From positions 558,001-622,000 of the forward strand of contig NW_019154043.1 of assembly GCF_001653235.2 (NCBI RefSeq): a DNA stretch of 64,000 nucleotides, given 5' to 3'. The notes under the pieces are model-generated. The model searched no databases, had not been told where the DNA came from, and saw only the letters and a list, made by a program, of their open reading frames with translations. This document shows, in pieces, positions 23,424 to 35,513 of the stretch. Position 1 is the stretch's first letter. The number at the start of each line of letters is the position of its first letter. The position numbers were made by a program, and so were the translations under genes. The stretch is from Pochonia chlamydosporia 170. Taxonomy: Eukaryota > Ascomycota > Sordariomycetes > Hypocreales > Clavicipitaceae.

Positions 23424-26145
23424 ATGGATTCCACGCGGCCACTGACGAAGCGGTCCAGGGCGGTCCAAGCCTGTAATGCCTGTAGGCAAACCAAGTCCAA
23501 GGTATGTGCGGAGTTGCATTGAATGCGATATCAACTGCCTACATGGCTGTGTCCTCACCGTCAATAGTGCGATGGCAAGCATCCATCCTGTGAGCGATGC
23601 ATCAGGTGTAACATTGCGTGCGAGTACACACAAAATAGCCGAGATAGGCGCATGGACCGCCAGGAGGAGAGACGGTACACCAACCCCATTCATTACCTGA
23701 CCAGCCTCTATTTATGATACGTGACTGTTGATACCGGTTGCAGGGCCCATATCGCATTGGCAAACAGAGTACGAGAGTTGGAATCCCAATTAGCTTCATC
23801 CAAGCAGTCTCAAGGACAGGATGCTGTCTCCCCGAGCAGCCATGGCGGCAGTGTGTCTTCGCCGGCCCAGACATTTACTCAGCAACCGCAGACTATCAAT
23901 GGAAACTTGTTGGCGGATGGCTCTTCTGAGCCAAGCGCGGATGCGATAGCTACTGGTCTGTTCGACGATCAACCCGGCAATACCGACATTGGCTATTTTG
24001 GTATTTCAACTTCCTACTGCTTGGCGAAACACTACCAACCCACAGTGAAACTGACATTTGCAAATTAGGCGCAAGCTCCAACCATGCCTTCTTTTGGTCT
24101 CTGACATCCTCTTTGGAGGAGCTCATTAAAAGCAAGGGTGAGCAACAGAATGTTCCTCCGAGGCAGGGAGGCTCAAACCAAGGACCAAGACGGCTTCCGT
24201 TACCGCCTCTTAAGGCAGTGACCGCAGAACAACAAGCCCCCGTGTCACGACAAGAGGATTCGTTTCCTGGCCGGAAAACTGCCATTGACTGGGTTCATCG
24301 CTTCTTTGACACGGTTGCGCCTGTGCTTCCCTTTGTCAACAAGGCAATGTTGCTACGAGAGATTGACCTGATTGACTCGCGGACTGGCACTTGGCAGTCA
24401 TGTCCTGCTAATACCCAAGCGTTGCTGAATATTGTATTTGCGAATGCGCTGGCTACGTCTGAAGATGGCGCGGCAGAACCATTTTATCGTCGGGCTTTGG
24501 GCCTGCTGGATGAGAAGGGGCTTTATCTGCCTACCATTGAGGCTTGTATGTATCCCGGCATCTCCGCAGTTGAATTGGCCAGGCTTCTTCCAAAAAGAAG
24601 AAACGAGGATTTCAGAAAAGCACATAAGGGCAGGTCAAAAAGAGATGCTAACGTTGGTCAGTGCAAGCCCTCTTGCTCCTCGCGAGCTTCCAGCAAAATA
24701 GCCAACGGGCACAGGAGAGCATTACTACGCACTTTCGCGCCGTCAAAGCCGCATATCAACTTGGCGTCCACTCACCATCCTCGTACGGACGTTTGAGTAA
24801 CAAAGATAGGGAGCTGCGGTCTATTCTTTGGTTTGCAGTAATAAATGAAGACAGGTATGGACCGCGATTGTCGTAAGATGATGAAGCTGATTTGAAGCAA
24901 AGAATCATTGGCTCCGGGTTGGGCCGGCCGTTTCTCGTTCCGGTTCAACATGTTCGAATGGAACTCAAGGAAATAATGAGCCAGGGTCATCACGGCCATG
25001 ACGAAAATGCCAAACTTCGTCTGTCTAGCTTGCGGTACTTTAGACATGTCATGTACGTTTCAACAGTTCTAAAAGGGTGGAGTTATTCTTAAGGACACTT
25101 TCTTACTGACACCTGGAAGCTCATTTCACGAAATTATCGGCAGTACCGTTGATGTAATGCATGCTTCAAACATAGTATCGGCCTGTGATCTCACGTTGAA
25201 TGAGCTGGTTCCCCATGTTATGGAATCGTTGAGACAATTGGAACAGCTTCGGATTGACGCGGCACCTTACAAGTTGCTCGTAGGCAACACGACCGCGGAT
25301 TCATGGCTGGCTGCTGATTTCGACAACGAGAGGCATGCCGTACTCCTATCTTTGTATTACTATCGCGTGACTGTGTTGGTCAATGCACCACTGCTGTTGG
25401 CATTGTTGCGGCATGTTTCAACGCCTGCTGCTGACCCGATCGACTCTGGCGTACACGCAAAAGTTGCCGTGTCCATTTTGCAGACGTATTTGCAGACGAT
25501 AAACGACTTTCATAGTCTACTGTGTGCGATATTGAGAATCCAGCGCTCATTTCTGCGACGCAATGCGGTGTGGTGGCTGTGCAATTACATGAGTGAGTTT
25601 GGGAAGTTGATTCAGTACCAAGACCCAAGCTAATCAGTGCAAGTGGTATCGATGAATCTTCACCTATTCGGATTTTGGCTAGTGTCGTCTAATAGCCCGA
25701 AATCATTGCCCTCTCTCGGCATGACGACCTCGGAAATTGAAAGTTTGATGCGCCGAGCATTGGATACATTGAAGCTGGTGGGAGGGTCAAGTATCATGAG
25801 CAGGAAAGCACACCGCTGTTTGCAGCGTTACCTGGATTCTTTCACGAAAGGTGGGCATCCGATCTCGTTTCACGGAAGACATGTACGTTTGCTAATATTG
25901 AATGCATCTTGGCAGACCGCGAGCTGCAAACACAAGTTAGACTCGAGCCGTCGGTGCCCTTGGAAACGACTGGTCCATGGCCGTATGGTCTGCCCCCCGG
26001 CGACGTGTCTGTCGCTGCGGCAGGTGTCTGGGATAGTAGTATGGATGATCTAATGACAGGCTTATGCCCGGAAGATTTTCTTGGTGAGGATTTGTTTGCG
26101 ATGAGCTATACGATTAGTGACTTTGATGCTACGGGATTCATCTAA
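23424..26145 (+). CDS. Zn2Cys6 transcription factor with fungal-specific TF domain
   Basis: Nine exons: 23424-23501, 23568-23674, 23744-24000, 24069-24545, 24662-24854, 24903-25052, 25120-25592, 25638-25850 and 25916-26145. They join in frame to 725 aa. Zinc cluster near the N-terminus: Cys17, 20, 27, 34, 37 and 44 (ACNACRQTKSKCDGKHPSC), with an intron between residues 26 and 27. A coiled coil follows (ANRVRELESQLASSK), then IGYFGASSNHAFF, and the middle homology domain around KTAIDWVHRFFDTVAPVLPF and LQALLLLASFQQNSQ. A C-terminal acidic stretch (SSMDDLMTGLCPEDFLGED) may be the activation region. Layout resembles XlnR-like sugar/nutrient regulators, but target genes cannot be named. Predicted nuclear activator; exon-rich structure is hand-built, and the borders at 24854/24903 are the least certain. 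Confidence 0.88.
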
Positions 26146-26554
26146 ACTTGTGTCACTAGTTAATTGGACTGGAATGATTTTGTCATGTATGTGCTGGGAA
26201 CTCGGGACAATGTAACTTTAGACTTGGTGCAAGTGGCGCTGAAGCCATTCCGTAACTGGGTGACTTTGTGTGCCGACGCCTTTAGATCGACATATGCAGG
26301 GACAGATGCAGATGTCGTTGACATATGTCAACTTTGCGCCCTGTAACTTTGTCATGGCTGGCGTTTTACAAGCCATTGAATATCCGTCTTGGCTACGAGT
26401 CAACCTCCATTGGGGCAAGTATAAGAGAGCCACCAACTCAATAGAGCCAAATAAAGCATACAAAAATGATGAAACACGCCGTAAACACCCCAATGACATG
26501 TCTATAAGTCACACATCACCACTTGACAAACAATAAACACAAATCAGCAACATC
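26146..26554. promoter_or_regulatory. Short intergenic region upstream of the GNAT gene
   Basis: About 0.4 kb. A TATA-like AGTATAAGAGAG lies near 26418 and an A/C-rich leader precedes the ATG at 26555. No other gene. Confidence 0.5.
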
Positions 26555-27052
26555 ATGGCCTCAAACAGCCCCATCCTCTACCGCACCCACCGCCCCGGCG
26601 ACATAGGCTACATCATCTACCGCCACGGCCTCATCTACGCCCAAGAATACCAATGGGACGAACGCTTCGAAGCCATGGTCGCGCGCATCGCCGCCGACTT
26701 CATACAGAACTACGACCCGGCCCTCGAACGCTGCTGGATCGCCGAGCAAGACGGCGCGTTCATGGGCTGCGTGTGCATTGTCAAGGACACGGAGCGTGAT
26801 AACACGGCGCGGATTAGGATGCTGTTCGTTGAGCCGGCTGCGAGGGGATTGGGGCTGGGGAAGGGGTTGGTGCAGCGGTGTTTGGAGTTTGCGCGTGAGA
26901 AGGGGTTTGCGGAGGTTGTGCTTTCGACGCAGAGTGCGTTGGGGCCGGCGAGGAGGTTGTATGAGAAGGCGGGGTTTCGGTTTGTGCGGGAGGAGGAGTG
27001 TGTGTTTTTGGCGAGGGATTCGAAGGCGGAGTGTTGGGAGATGAGGTTGTAG
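26555..27052 (+). CDS. GNAT N-acetyltransferase of bacterial type
   Basis: Single exon, 165 aa, start at atcATGGCC. GNAT enzymes move an acetyl group from acetyl-CoA to an amine. The acetyl-CoA loop (motif A) is RGLGLGKGLVQRCLEFARE with the preceding beta strand MLFVEPAA; motif B is ARRLYEKAGFRFV. The N-terminal signature (HRPGDIGYIIYRHGLIYAQE, WDERFEAMVARIAADF) is that of the acetyltransferase half of bacterial MarR-GNAT proteins and their stand-alone relatives. No intron, a high GC third position in the first half, and the bacterial look suggest acquisition from bacteria; that is inference. Substrate unknown. Confidence 0.9.
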   Translation: MASNSPILYRTHRPGDIGYIIYRHGLIYAQEYQWDERFEAMVARIAADFIQNYDPALERCWIAEQDGAFMGCVCIVKDTERDNTARIRMLFVEPAARGLGLGKGLVQRCLEFAREKGFAEVVLSTQSALGPARRLYEKAGFRFVREEECVFLARDSKAECWEMRL

Positions 27053-27525
27053 GTTTGATGTTGATGCTTGATGTGAGGTTGGGATGGTGATGATGGATGG
27101 TGAGATTGGAGATGTGGAGGGTGATCGGTTGGAGATATTCGGACAAGAATTATCTGGTATTTGCTAGGATAAAAGTTGCCTTTTGACCTATTTCAGAAAC
27201 GATAACCAATTATAGAGAAAGAAATAGAAATGGCTACACATTCTGCACGGAATTAATCCCATCCTGGGAGCAAAGAACAACATGTGCCGTGAACACGAGG
27301 CATCGCCTCTCCAAGCTGATTGGATCGCATCTTGACCTGCCCAAGTGGTCCAAAGTGGTTCGTGTGCATTTCCATGTGGAGTCAGCTTTTTGCGCCTGCA
27401 TAGCCGAGTCTGAATATTACGGTTACATTGTAATCGATCAAATATATACTTTGCGATACCCTTGCTCATTTCTTTTCCATCTTGCACTTCCCATCATCCC
27501 CACCTCATGTCTGCAAGAACCGGCC
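27053..27525. promoter_or_regulatory. Intergenic region upstream of the multicopper oxidase
   Basis: About 0.47 kb. The downstream reading frame stays open back to 27289 but the first well-placed ATG is 27526; an ATATATAC TATA-like box at 27440-27447 lies about 80 bp before it, inside that open stretch, which favours the downstream start. Confidence 0.5.
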
Positions 27526-29479
27526 ATGAGCGACCACGGGGACGAGGAAGACCGCCGCCTCTTGGATGAGTCGGCGGCTGACCCCCGATCGCACGAGTAC
27601 GACGTCGAAGCCAAGGGTCGACCTGTTCGCTCTACAAGCTCGTCGATATGGGTTTCGCTGGGATTCTTATTCATTGCAGTGCTTTTGACATTGCCGTTTT
27701 TGGGATACGTACGACATATGGAGTCATCTGCCACAGGTGCCAGTCCGCCGGCGAAGCAGCTTGCTATCCCGCTTCATCCTGAGAAGCATGTACGGCGAAG
27801 GGCGAAAACGCTCGAGTTTCATTGGAATGTGACGTTGGGAACTATGGCGCCTGATGGCGTTGAGAAACAGGTGTATCTTGTGAATGGTAGGCTTTCCCCG
27901 TATGATTTGCAACTCGAGTTTGCAGCTGGGCTTAACAACCACAGGTGCATTCCCCGGTCCAACTATCGAGGCACGGTCTGGAGACAGAATCATTGTCCAC
28001 GTGCACAACAGTTTGAAAGATGAAGGTTTGGCGATTCACTGGCACGGACTACGAATGAAGGGCTTCAACACCATGGATGGTGCTATCGGATTTACACAAT
28101 GTCCCATTGCGGCGGGCAGCGACTTCAAGTATGACTTTAAGATTGGCGACGACGAGCACGGAACCTTTTGGTGGCACAGCCATTCTGAAGTTCAAAGAGG
28201 TGATGGACTCTACGGCGGGTTTGTCGTTCACGAACCAAGCGTCAAGTCAAGACAAAAGGAAGCTTTGGTCCTTGTCGGCGACTGGTTCCATCGGAAGCAG
28301 ACCGAAGTGTTTGATTGGTATTTCGACTGGGGAAGTGTTGGAAATGAACCCGTCCCTGATTCTCTGATAATCAATGGCCGAGGACGATATAATTGCTCCA
28401 TGGCAGTTCCTGCACGACCGGTTGTTTGCAAGCAGCAGTCCAGTACGGATTTACTACCCTTACTGCAGAATAAGCCAAAGGATGCTGTCAAGTTGAGGGT
28501 AGTGAATACCGGGACCGTGGCTGGCGTGACTCTGAAAGCGGACGGCGCATCAATGCAGCCTGTTACGGTTGATGGTGGCTTTGCAGTGAATGAGAAACCT
28601 GGTCAGTCTGTGGGCATTCTGTATCCTGGAGAGCGGGCAGATTTGTTGGTGAAATGGGATGGAGTTGGTGAGCAAAACTACCAGTTTCATGTCAATCTGG
28701 ATGAGGAGTATGTCACAGTTCATGACTAAAACTATACGATATGCTAACTGGGGCATAGAAATTTTGGAGGCTTTCCAAACCCAGCGTTAGATCCTAACCA
28801 CAGCTTCGACGTCTTCCCTACCAGTATCCATGCCAGACAGGAAAACAGTCCTCCCATCATCTCACCCGACGATCAGCACCGCGATCTCACAAATCTTACT
28901 GCGGCTACTACCCCGACGGCTCCCTTACCACCTAAAGCACAGGAGACAATGGTCCTGTATTTTAAAACTCAAATGCTGTCTCGTTTCCAAAATAAACCCA
29001 TGGGTTTCGTCAACAATACCTCTTGGAAACCGCAAAACCCACCACTGTTAGCAACGAACCGGGACTTATGGGACGCAGACCAATTCATCCCGTTTATCAA
29101 CTCCTCCAAATCGAAGGATATAGACATCGTCATCAACAACTTAGACGACGGGGCGCACCCCATTCATATCCATGGATACTCATTTTACGTTTTATCCTCG
29201 TTTAGGGCGGATGGCCGCAACGGATGGGGCAGTTATAACCCGTTCGAGAGTGAGCCCCTCGCGTCGATGAATTTGGTCAATCCCGTTAGGAAAGATACAG
29301 TCAGCGTGCCTAGACGTGGACATGTGGTCATTCGAGTGAGACCGGATAATCCGGGCGTGTGGATGATGCACTGCCATATGTTGGTGCACATGGGCACCGG
29401 GATGGTCATGGGGCTGCATGTCGGTGGTGATGAGAGGTATGTTGGTGTGAACAGGGCTGTAGACGGTCTGTGTACATGA
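27526..29479 (+). CDS. Membrane-anchored multicopper oxidase (laccase/ferroxidase superfamily)
   Basis: Three exons, 27526-27886, 27945-28707 and 28759-29479, give 614 aa. It would oxidise phenols or metal ions with one-electron steps and reduce O2 to water. Residues about 44-66 (IWVSLGFLFIAVLLTLPFLG) form one membrane anchor after an acidic cytosolic start, so the catalytic part should face outside or the lumen. Copper ligands are all present: His152-Trp-His154, His198-Ser-His200, His508-x2-His511-x-His513 (HPIHIHGYSF) and His579-Cys580-His581-x3-His585-x4-Met590 (HCHMLVHMGTGM). The axial position is Met, usually giving a lower redox potential than Leu or Phe. Three cupredoxin domains in the usual order. 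No signal peptide; a type II anchor is unusual for secreted laccases. Stop codons of this gene and the next are only 74 bp apart. Confidence 0.92.
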
Positions 29480-29553
29480 ATGCATGATGAGCATTGATAT
29501 GATACAAGTATTCGAGGTTTGTTTTAGACAGAAGTCACAGCAGTCTGTGATTC

Positions 29554-31756
29554 TCAAGGAATATCGCCCCCATGTCCATTCCTCATAATCTCAGCGGCCT
29601 GCGCAAAAAACGACTCAACTCGAAGAGAAGCAGGCCTCAAAAAGATATTCGCCTCAAAGCTCGCAACGGCTTTTAGCCCCTCTGCCGCGGTGGCAAAGTC
29701 CTCGAGGAGGGCGTACGCTCTTTCCACGTCTTTCTTTTCGCTGGCCATGAGGAATAGGTAGATGAGGAAATTGGCGCACGAGACGAGTTGGGAGCGGGCG
29801 TCTGCGTCTTGTTAGTATGACTTTATGATGGGCGGTGGCTAGATCGGGCTTACGTCTTCCCCAGAAACCATTTAGATCGGCGGCTGTAATGGATGAAAGA
29901 TATTCGGTAAAGGCTTCGAATTCAGAAAGGGCTGCTGAGAACCATATTTTGAGGTTTGAGCCGGGTGTTGTTTTGGCGTGTCGTGTGGCAGGGTGCATGA
30001 GGGCGCGGTAGAGGAGTACTTTGGTTGCGTATACGACCATGTGGATTGGGCCTGGGGTAGTTAGCACATGAACACCTTGGTGGTGGGTGCTATTGTGAGA
30101 AATTACAATTATATGAAGAACTTTGGGGTTTCCGTCGTTGTAGGTTGAGACAGGATGGTCTTAGACTTTCCCATTCTCGTAGCTGTCTTTGAATGTCGAC
30201 GAGTTCTTTCTTGGCGGACTTGCTGGGCACGTCCCCTGTAGGACTAATACGACTGCACTCAACTTATTAGAAACTTGTCGGAATAGATAGAAATGCAGAC
30301 TTAATACTCACAAACTCGAGTCCAGAATCGCCCTCAGCTTCATCGTTACCCTGACAAGCTCCAAAAACCTCGCTCCCGTTGACACGTCAAACTCCCCGTC
30401 GCTATCGTCGATGAGATATCTCAACTCTGCTGGGACATCTTCATTACACCGCACATCCTCCATACTCAAATCCATGGTACTAAATGTCCCAGCCCCAATG
30501 TGCGGCGGATTGCCATAACTAACAGAAGCTAAGCAATCAGTAACGTACGTCGCCCACCACAGCTTACGCCGCATGTGTTTCTCATCCTGTGGTATTTTCC
30601 ACTCCCCTGGATCCTGATGCAGCCCGATTAACTGTGCCGCGGCAGTCGCCTGCGCGGAAAGAGTCCAAGTCGTTGGCGTTTCGACGGTATCCATCTCCGG
30701 CGGCGTAGCATGTATGAGGAGAAGACACGCCGTTACTGACAACAAGTTCGGATTCTCAATCTCCCTTCGCAATGAAGCGTGCGCATGATCCAAGATCTGG
30801 TGCTGTTCGAATGGGCAAGGGCCATTGAGTGAAGGCTCGTCTTTCCAGAAGACTGATGCGGTTGCGTATATTGCACCGCGGAGACATGCCGGCACGCTGT
30901 TTCTATCTGTTGCGTATTTTTTCAAGAAATGTACCTTTGGGAGGATTGGGAATACGGGATGGATGTGCTTCAGGTAGAGTCGTACTAGGGCGTCGCCATG
31001 CGGCCCAACCAGCGCCTCGATTGCATCTGAAGATGCTATTCTGGAACGTGTTGCGGCCTCGGTGTGCTCTACAGTGAGGAATAGGAAATGTACGGGGCGA
31101 TCTTTGGTGTTTTGTGTCCCAGGGTATATGGGGACGACGCTTCCGTCTACGGAATGACCCTCGTTGAGAATAGCATAGCGGAATGTGTCGAGGAGGTGGG
31201 AGTCTTGTTCAGCGGCAGGGCCGATGCAGTACGTAGAGTGGCCATTGTTGTTTTCAAGACTGTGAATTGAGTCTTTGCTAAAGTCTGGTGAAGTGGTGGG
31301 CTGGTTTTCCAAAGAAGCCGACTGGGTCGTCTCAGACGATGAAGGGACTTGGTGGTTTGTTCGCCGTGTCGCAGATGCGATTGCCTGACATGGCAGATCG
31401 CGGGATCGGCAAAAATCGCCTATTTACTTGGTTAGTCGGCGTAGTGACTGACAAGGTGCTGATATGTTATCTAATGGTGTGATCTACCCACCAAATCAAA
31501 CGGAAGAAAGACAATTTTGGATAAAAAAGAGAAACTAACATGGTGGCTCGCTTGAAATAACACAAGCTATCTTTCGCCGTCGACATACATCACAAGGTCT
31601 CGTTTTGCGACTACCCCGAGCTCTCGGCGTACCAAACGTGCTCTGAATAACATACTTGGGCGTCCGGATCGCTAACCGAGAGCTGAAAGTTTGCCGTCCG
31701 TTTTGTGAGCGCTTTGTGGATTGTCGGCCGTGAGGCATGGTGTTCGTATCTGACAT
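29554..31756 (-). CDS. Zn2Cys6 transcription factor with fungal-specific TF domain
   Basis: Five exons read on the minus strand: 31756-31540, 31419-30312, 30252-30107, 30051-29854 and 29807-29554, total 640 aa. Zinc cluster Cys55, 58, 65, 73, 76 and 83 (CDVCRRRKIACVISSEPPC, FCRSRDLPC); the codon of Cys73 is split by intron 1. Middle homology domain: DALVRLYLKHIHPVFPILPK, LQ-type helices and the family hallmark RRKLWWATYVTDCLASVSYG. The C-terminal part NFLIYLFLMASEKKDVERAY is also typical. The last acceptor offers two in-frame choices (AAG or CAG, 6 nt apart). Start is the ATG of MSDTNTM; upstream the frame is open without another ATG. It is convergent with the multicopper oxidase and lies downstream of the NCS1 permease; whether it controls either is unknown. 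Confidence 0.88.
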
Positions 31757-32171
31757 TGCCTGCTTGAACTCATGAACTATGTTGTGTTGTTGAAACGGCC
31801 AAGGAAGCCTTGGTGTCACTGCCCTAAGTACGCCGTCGGAATGGTGAGGTAGGCCGAGACTGACCAGTGGCACTAGCTCACCTGGTAATTCCGGGTCTCA
31901 ATTGTTTCCTCGTCTCATGGCTTGGACGCCACTGGGAGATTGTGGAGGCGATGGTCTAGCTGGGGGATCCAGAAGGGACCGATTTGGTGGCGTCGACGAT
32001 GTTTGTGTTGATGGACTGTCGATGGCCGAATACGGAGCTGCTTATCTTCAAATTGTTTGTGACACCAGATGCTAAACTGGAGAGATCATTTGAAACATGC
32101 GGGTCGTGTGTGTGTAATCATGTTTACAGCGTGGCCATGTATGAATTAACTATGGCATAAATTGCGAGTCA
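31757..32171. other. Short intergenic region between the TF and permease genes
   Basis: About 0.4 kb holding the TF promoter and the permease 3' region. No further gene seen. Confidence 0.5.
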
Positions 32172-34186
32172 CTAATTATGAAGTACATATTCCGTCTTCT
32201 GAACTGCAGGCTCAGTCTTCTCAGGCAAATGAGTAACACTACCCAAAAGAGACGCTGGCAAAGACTCCGTGTCCCATCTCTCCGTGTAATACTTCTGCAG
32301 TTCCCTCGCGCTCGTAGGCTCGGCAACAAAACTGTCAAGACTGCGAGACGGAAAGATCCAATGAAGAGCAGTGTACAAAACCACACTCGAGAGATATCCG
32401 TACAGATAATTGAGGTAGTAGAGCTCGGTCGCTCCGTCTGTCACCTTGACAGAAGTGTTGACTGCGGCTATGAATCCGGGCAGACAAGGTGCGCAGCCGA
32501 CAACCCACTGAAAGAGATATAGTTAGCATGGAGTATTTTGTGACCATTCAAGACGCCAACAGTTTCAACTTACCACCAAGGGTGCCCGCCAATTGACTCC
32601 GGATGTATACCAGTACACACTTGCTTTGCTCGCGTGATACAAGTCCTCCACCTTCATCTTGCTCTTTGAGACAATCAGATAATGAGCCGTCATCATTCCC
32701 GTCATGGGAGCTAAAAACACCCCATAGCTAGACAGGACAGTTAAGAAGATGGTAGCCGTGTTAACCAGTCGCCATGGGTTGACGATTGGACTCAATATCG
32801 CCGTGACGTATGCGCCTCGCCGAATGTTGATGTACCGGGGAAACGTCGACGCCAAGTCGATACCGCCGGCAATCGCATTGCCCGGAATACTGCTACCGAG
32901 TTGCGATATCACCAACGCCAGTCCGGCAAAGAACAGCGCCGCTCTTGTGCCTGCGCCGTCGTCGTTTTGCAACAGGCGCACAAACAGCGTGGGCGGATTC
33001 CAAATGGCCTCGCCATCGAACCTATGCTGTGTAGCGGCCACCACAAGAATGCCAACTACGGATGCGAAGGTGCCGTATAGAGGGTACGCGACTGCCTGGC
33101 CGATCATGGCGTCGGAGGGCCGTCTGGCGAGACGAGCAAAGTCATTCTGGTTGAGGATTCCGGCGGCGATGGAGCCAATGGTGGACATGATGCCAGAGAG
33201 CATGAGCCAAGCGGTACTTTGGGGGCCACCCGTTGCAGGAAGTATCTGGCTGTTGCTGAGGGTGCTACCGAACCCGGATGAGCCCATGGTTGCGAGTGCC
33301 CAGATTAGGAGAACAAGGAAGAAGACCAAGGTGACGGCGCTGGCGAAGTAGAAGAAGGGCTGGAGCTTGTGTGGGCGGATCCAGAGAAAGGGTAAGCTGA
33401 TGATGCAGAAAATAACGTAGGAGACGAATTGGGCAGTTGTCATGCCCGTGTCTGCTGGGATGGTGTTGGGGACGTGGTCTTCGAATTTTGGATCCCATGA
33501 GAGGAGGATCATGTAGATGCATTCTCCGCCGACCCATGATTGGAAGCCGTACCACACTGTAACCTTGTGTGAGTGATTGTGGTACTAAGAGAACGTAAGA
33601 ATACAGTATCTTACCGAGGGAGAGGAATATGCGATTCCAAATTGTGAACTGGGAGCCCCAAATTCCCCAGACTGCTCGACTGACGACGGGGAAACCAACT
33701 GTGAGGTGTGAGATTTAGTATCTTAGAGTAATTTTAGTTCACATACTGTGATAGTAGGAGCCAGCAAGAGAGCTTAGCAAGAGCGCTGCTGTTGCCAAGA
33801 TGTTCCCAATGACGATGCCTGTCAATGTTAGTTATGTCGAGTTCGTTCGTGGAAGTCGGAACATACAAATAATGGCTTGCCACCACGTTAGACCCAGAGG
33901 GATGAGTGCGCTACCGGTGAGAAAAGTAGCGATATTGCAGTTGATGAGCAACCCTGGGTGATCCTATTAGCATGGCTGTTGACGTATCACACAGTTCGAG
34001 GTAGTCGTACAAAAGTTGTGAAACGTCCAGACTGTCCAGGTGCGACGGGCGGATTCGACCGGTCGGACATCTTCGTTCTAGCATGAATTAGGGGTTGGAC
34101 ATGAACAATGCAGTACTTGTTGGACCTACAATCAGGACTGATCCGTGATCGAGTTGCGCCCGTCTGACGAGAGCAGAGATACCCAT
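32172..34186 (-). CDS. NCS1-family nucleobase/hydantoin permease (Fur type)
   Basis: Seven exons: 34186-34130, 34077-34011, 33953-33867, 33818-33747, 33698-33615, 33556-32574 and 32507-32172, giving 561 aa. NCS1 proteins are plasma-membrane proton or sodium symporters for uracil, allantoin, uridine, hydantoins and related rings. The N-terminal family signature NEDVRPVESARRTWTVWTFH is present, followed by helix 1 WLLINCNIATFLTG, WWQAIICIVIGNI, GIWGSQFTIWNR and YGFQSWVGGECIYM, then about 12 membrane segments and a tail. The GG-x-C in helix 3 is typical of fungal Fur-type members. The start (gccATGGGT) gives a 19-residue first exon; an upstream exon cannot be ruled out. It is divergent from a hydantoinase gene, so a hydantoin-like substrate is likely but inferred. 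Confidence 0.9.
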
Positions 34187-35513
34187 GGCAATCCTCTTCT
34201 GCTGAAGCACCTGCGTAAATGAGTCGTCGAGATGCTCCCTGTGTGTTCTGCTCAACGACAGTGTTACAAAATTCTTGAGGTGATATGTAGCACAGTCGCA
34301 CGAGTGTCTCTGGGCAAGATGAAGAACCGGGGTATCGACTGCTTTTACGATCAACAGTTCCCACGACGTGCCGTCTTGTGTGGCATTCTCGGCTGCAACA
34401 TCGGCTCACTTCCAAATCAGTGCAGGGTTCAAGACTAGCAAGCCTCTTTCATATCTCGGCCGTCTGGGGTAAACGTGGCTGCCCGGACGCCACCGTGATA
34501 AGACCAAATGAATCAATCGTCAATGGAAGAGGGTTCATAATGTATTTCAATAATAACCCCATGTGCGGGGACACAAATTGACTAAACCTGGGGCAAGCCT
34601 TTATCGTGTGATTTGGTTGTGTGGCAGACTCTTCAACACCCTTGACGAGTTGTTGAAGACGGGCACATGCAGTGTCTGGTACCGCGCATTCGGAACGTGG
34701 CTTGCCATTTGACAATCGCCAATTTATCTCACCATTGCTTGCTCCACTGAGGTGGAGTTTATGCCGGCCTGATGACGAGCGTCGGCGTACTTTTCCAGCC
34801 GCAGGGGAGGTGACGGCCTACATTTCGTTGAAGCCCACGGCCTACCTAATCGGCGAGTTGGGGTGAATGTCACTCGCAATAGGTCCAGGGAGCCACTTAG
34901 ATCTGAGACCATGGTTGAGACAAACGGTAACCCAGTTATTCGGCTCTCGAATGTCACAGGCTTGGAGTTTCTAATGGTAGAAGCGGTTCCATCCTTCCAA
35001 GAACCGACTCCGCCGCCACCCCGAATTACGGCGTGTGAAGATGCCACCGTTGGCCGAAACTTGACAACTACGGTCCCAAAGAGACGAAATTAGAAGACCA
35101 CTACTTTAAAATGTTGCAGAGTTGAGCCTGTCAAAGCCCCTTACACAAATTCTCTTCAACGCACTAGCTAGTCAAAGTTGGCCGTTCGATGTTACCTTGT
35201 ATCCCGTCCAGCGGGGTGGAATAATGTATTGGATCCTGCAGGCCCACGTATGTACATGTTCTGTATGTGCTGATGGATCATTGATCCGTAGACTGGAGCT
35301 TTATTCTTTAGCTTGCCCGATGAATGCTTGCCGCTAAATGGCATAATCGTGCATCAAACCCTGGATGCAGTAGCCCAACATCTAGCGAGCTTGCGTACCA
35401 AGACTATATATGACGAACAATGTCCCTTCAACCTCTGCAGTTATTGCCATCACCACAAGTCATTCCCTTTCGCTGAGCCTCATCGTCGTCAACTCATAGA
35501 CACAAGATCGACC
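34187..35513. promoter_or_regulatory. Divergent promoter between permease and hydantoinase
   Basis: 1.3 kb without a supported gene. Two TTATC words (GATAA on the other strand, the core bound by AreA-type nitrogen GATA factors) lie at 34601-34605 and 34724-34728. The core is short, so chance is possible; their presence fits control by nitrogen supply for a gene pair that would release nitrogen from a ring compound. Confidence 0.45.
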
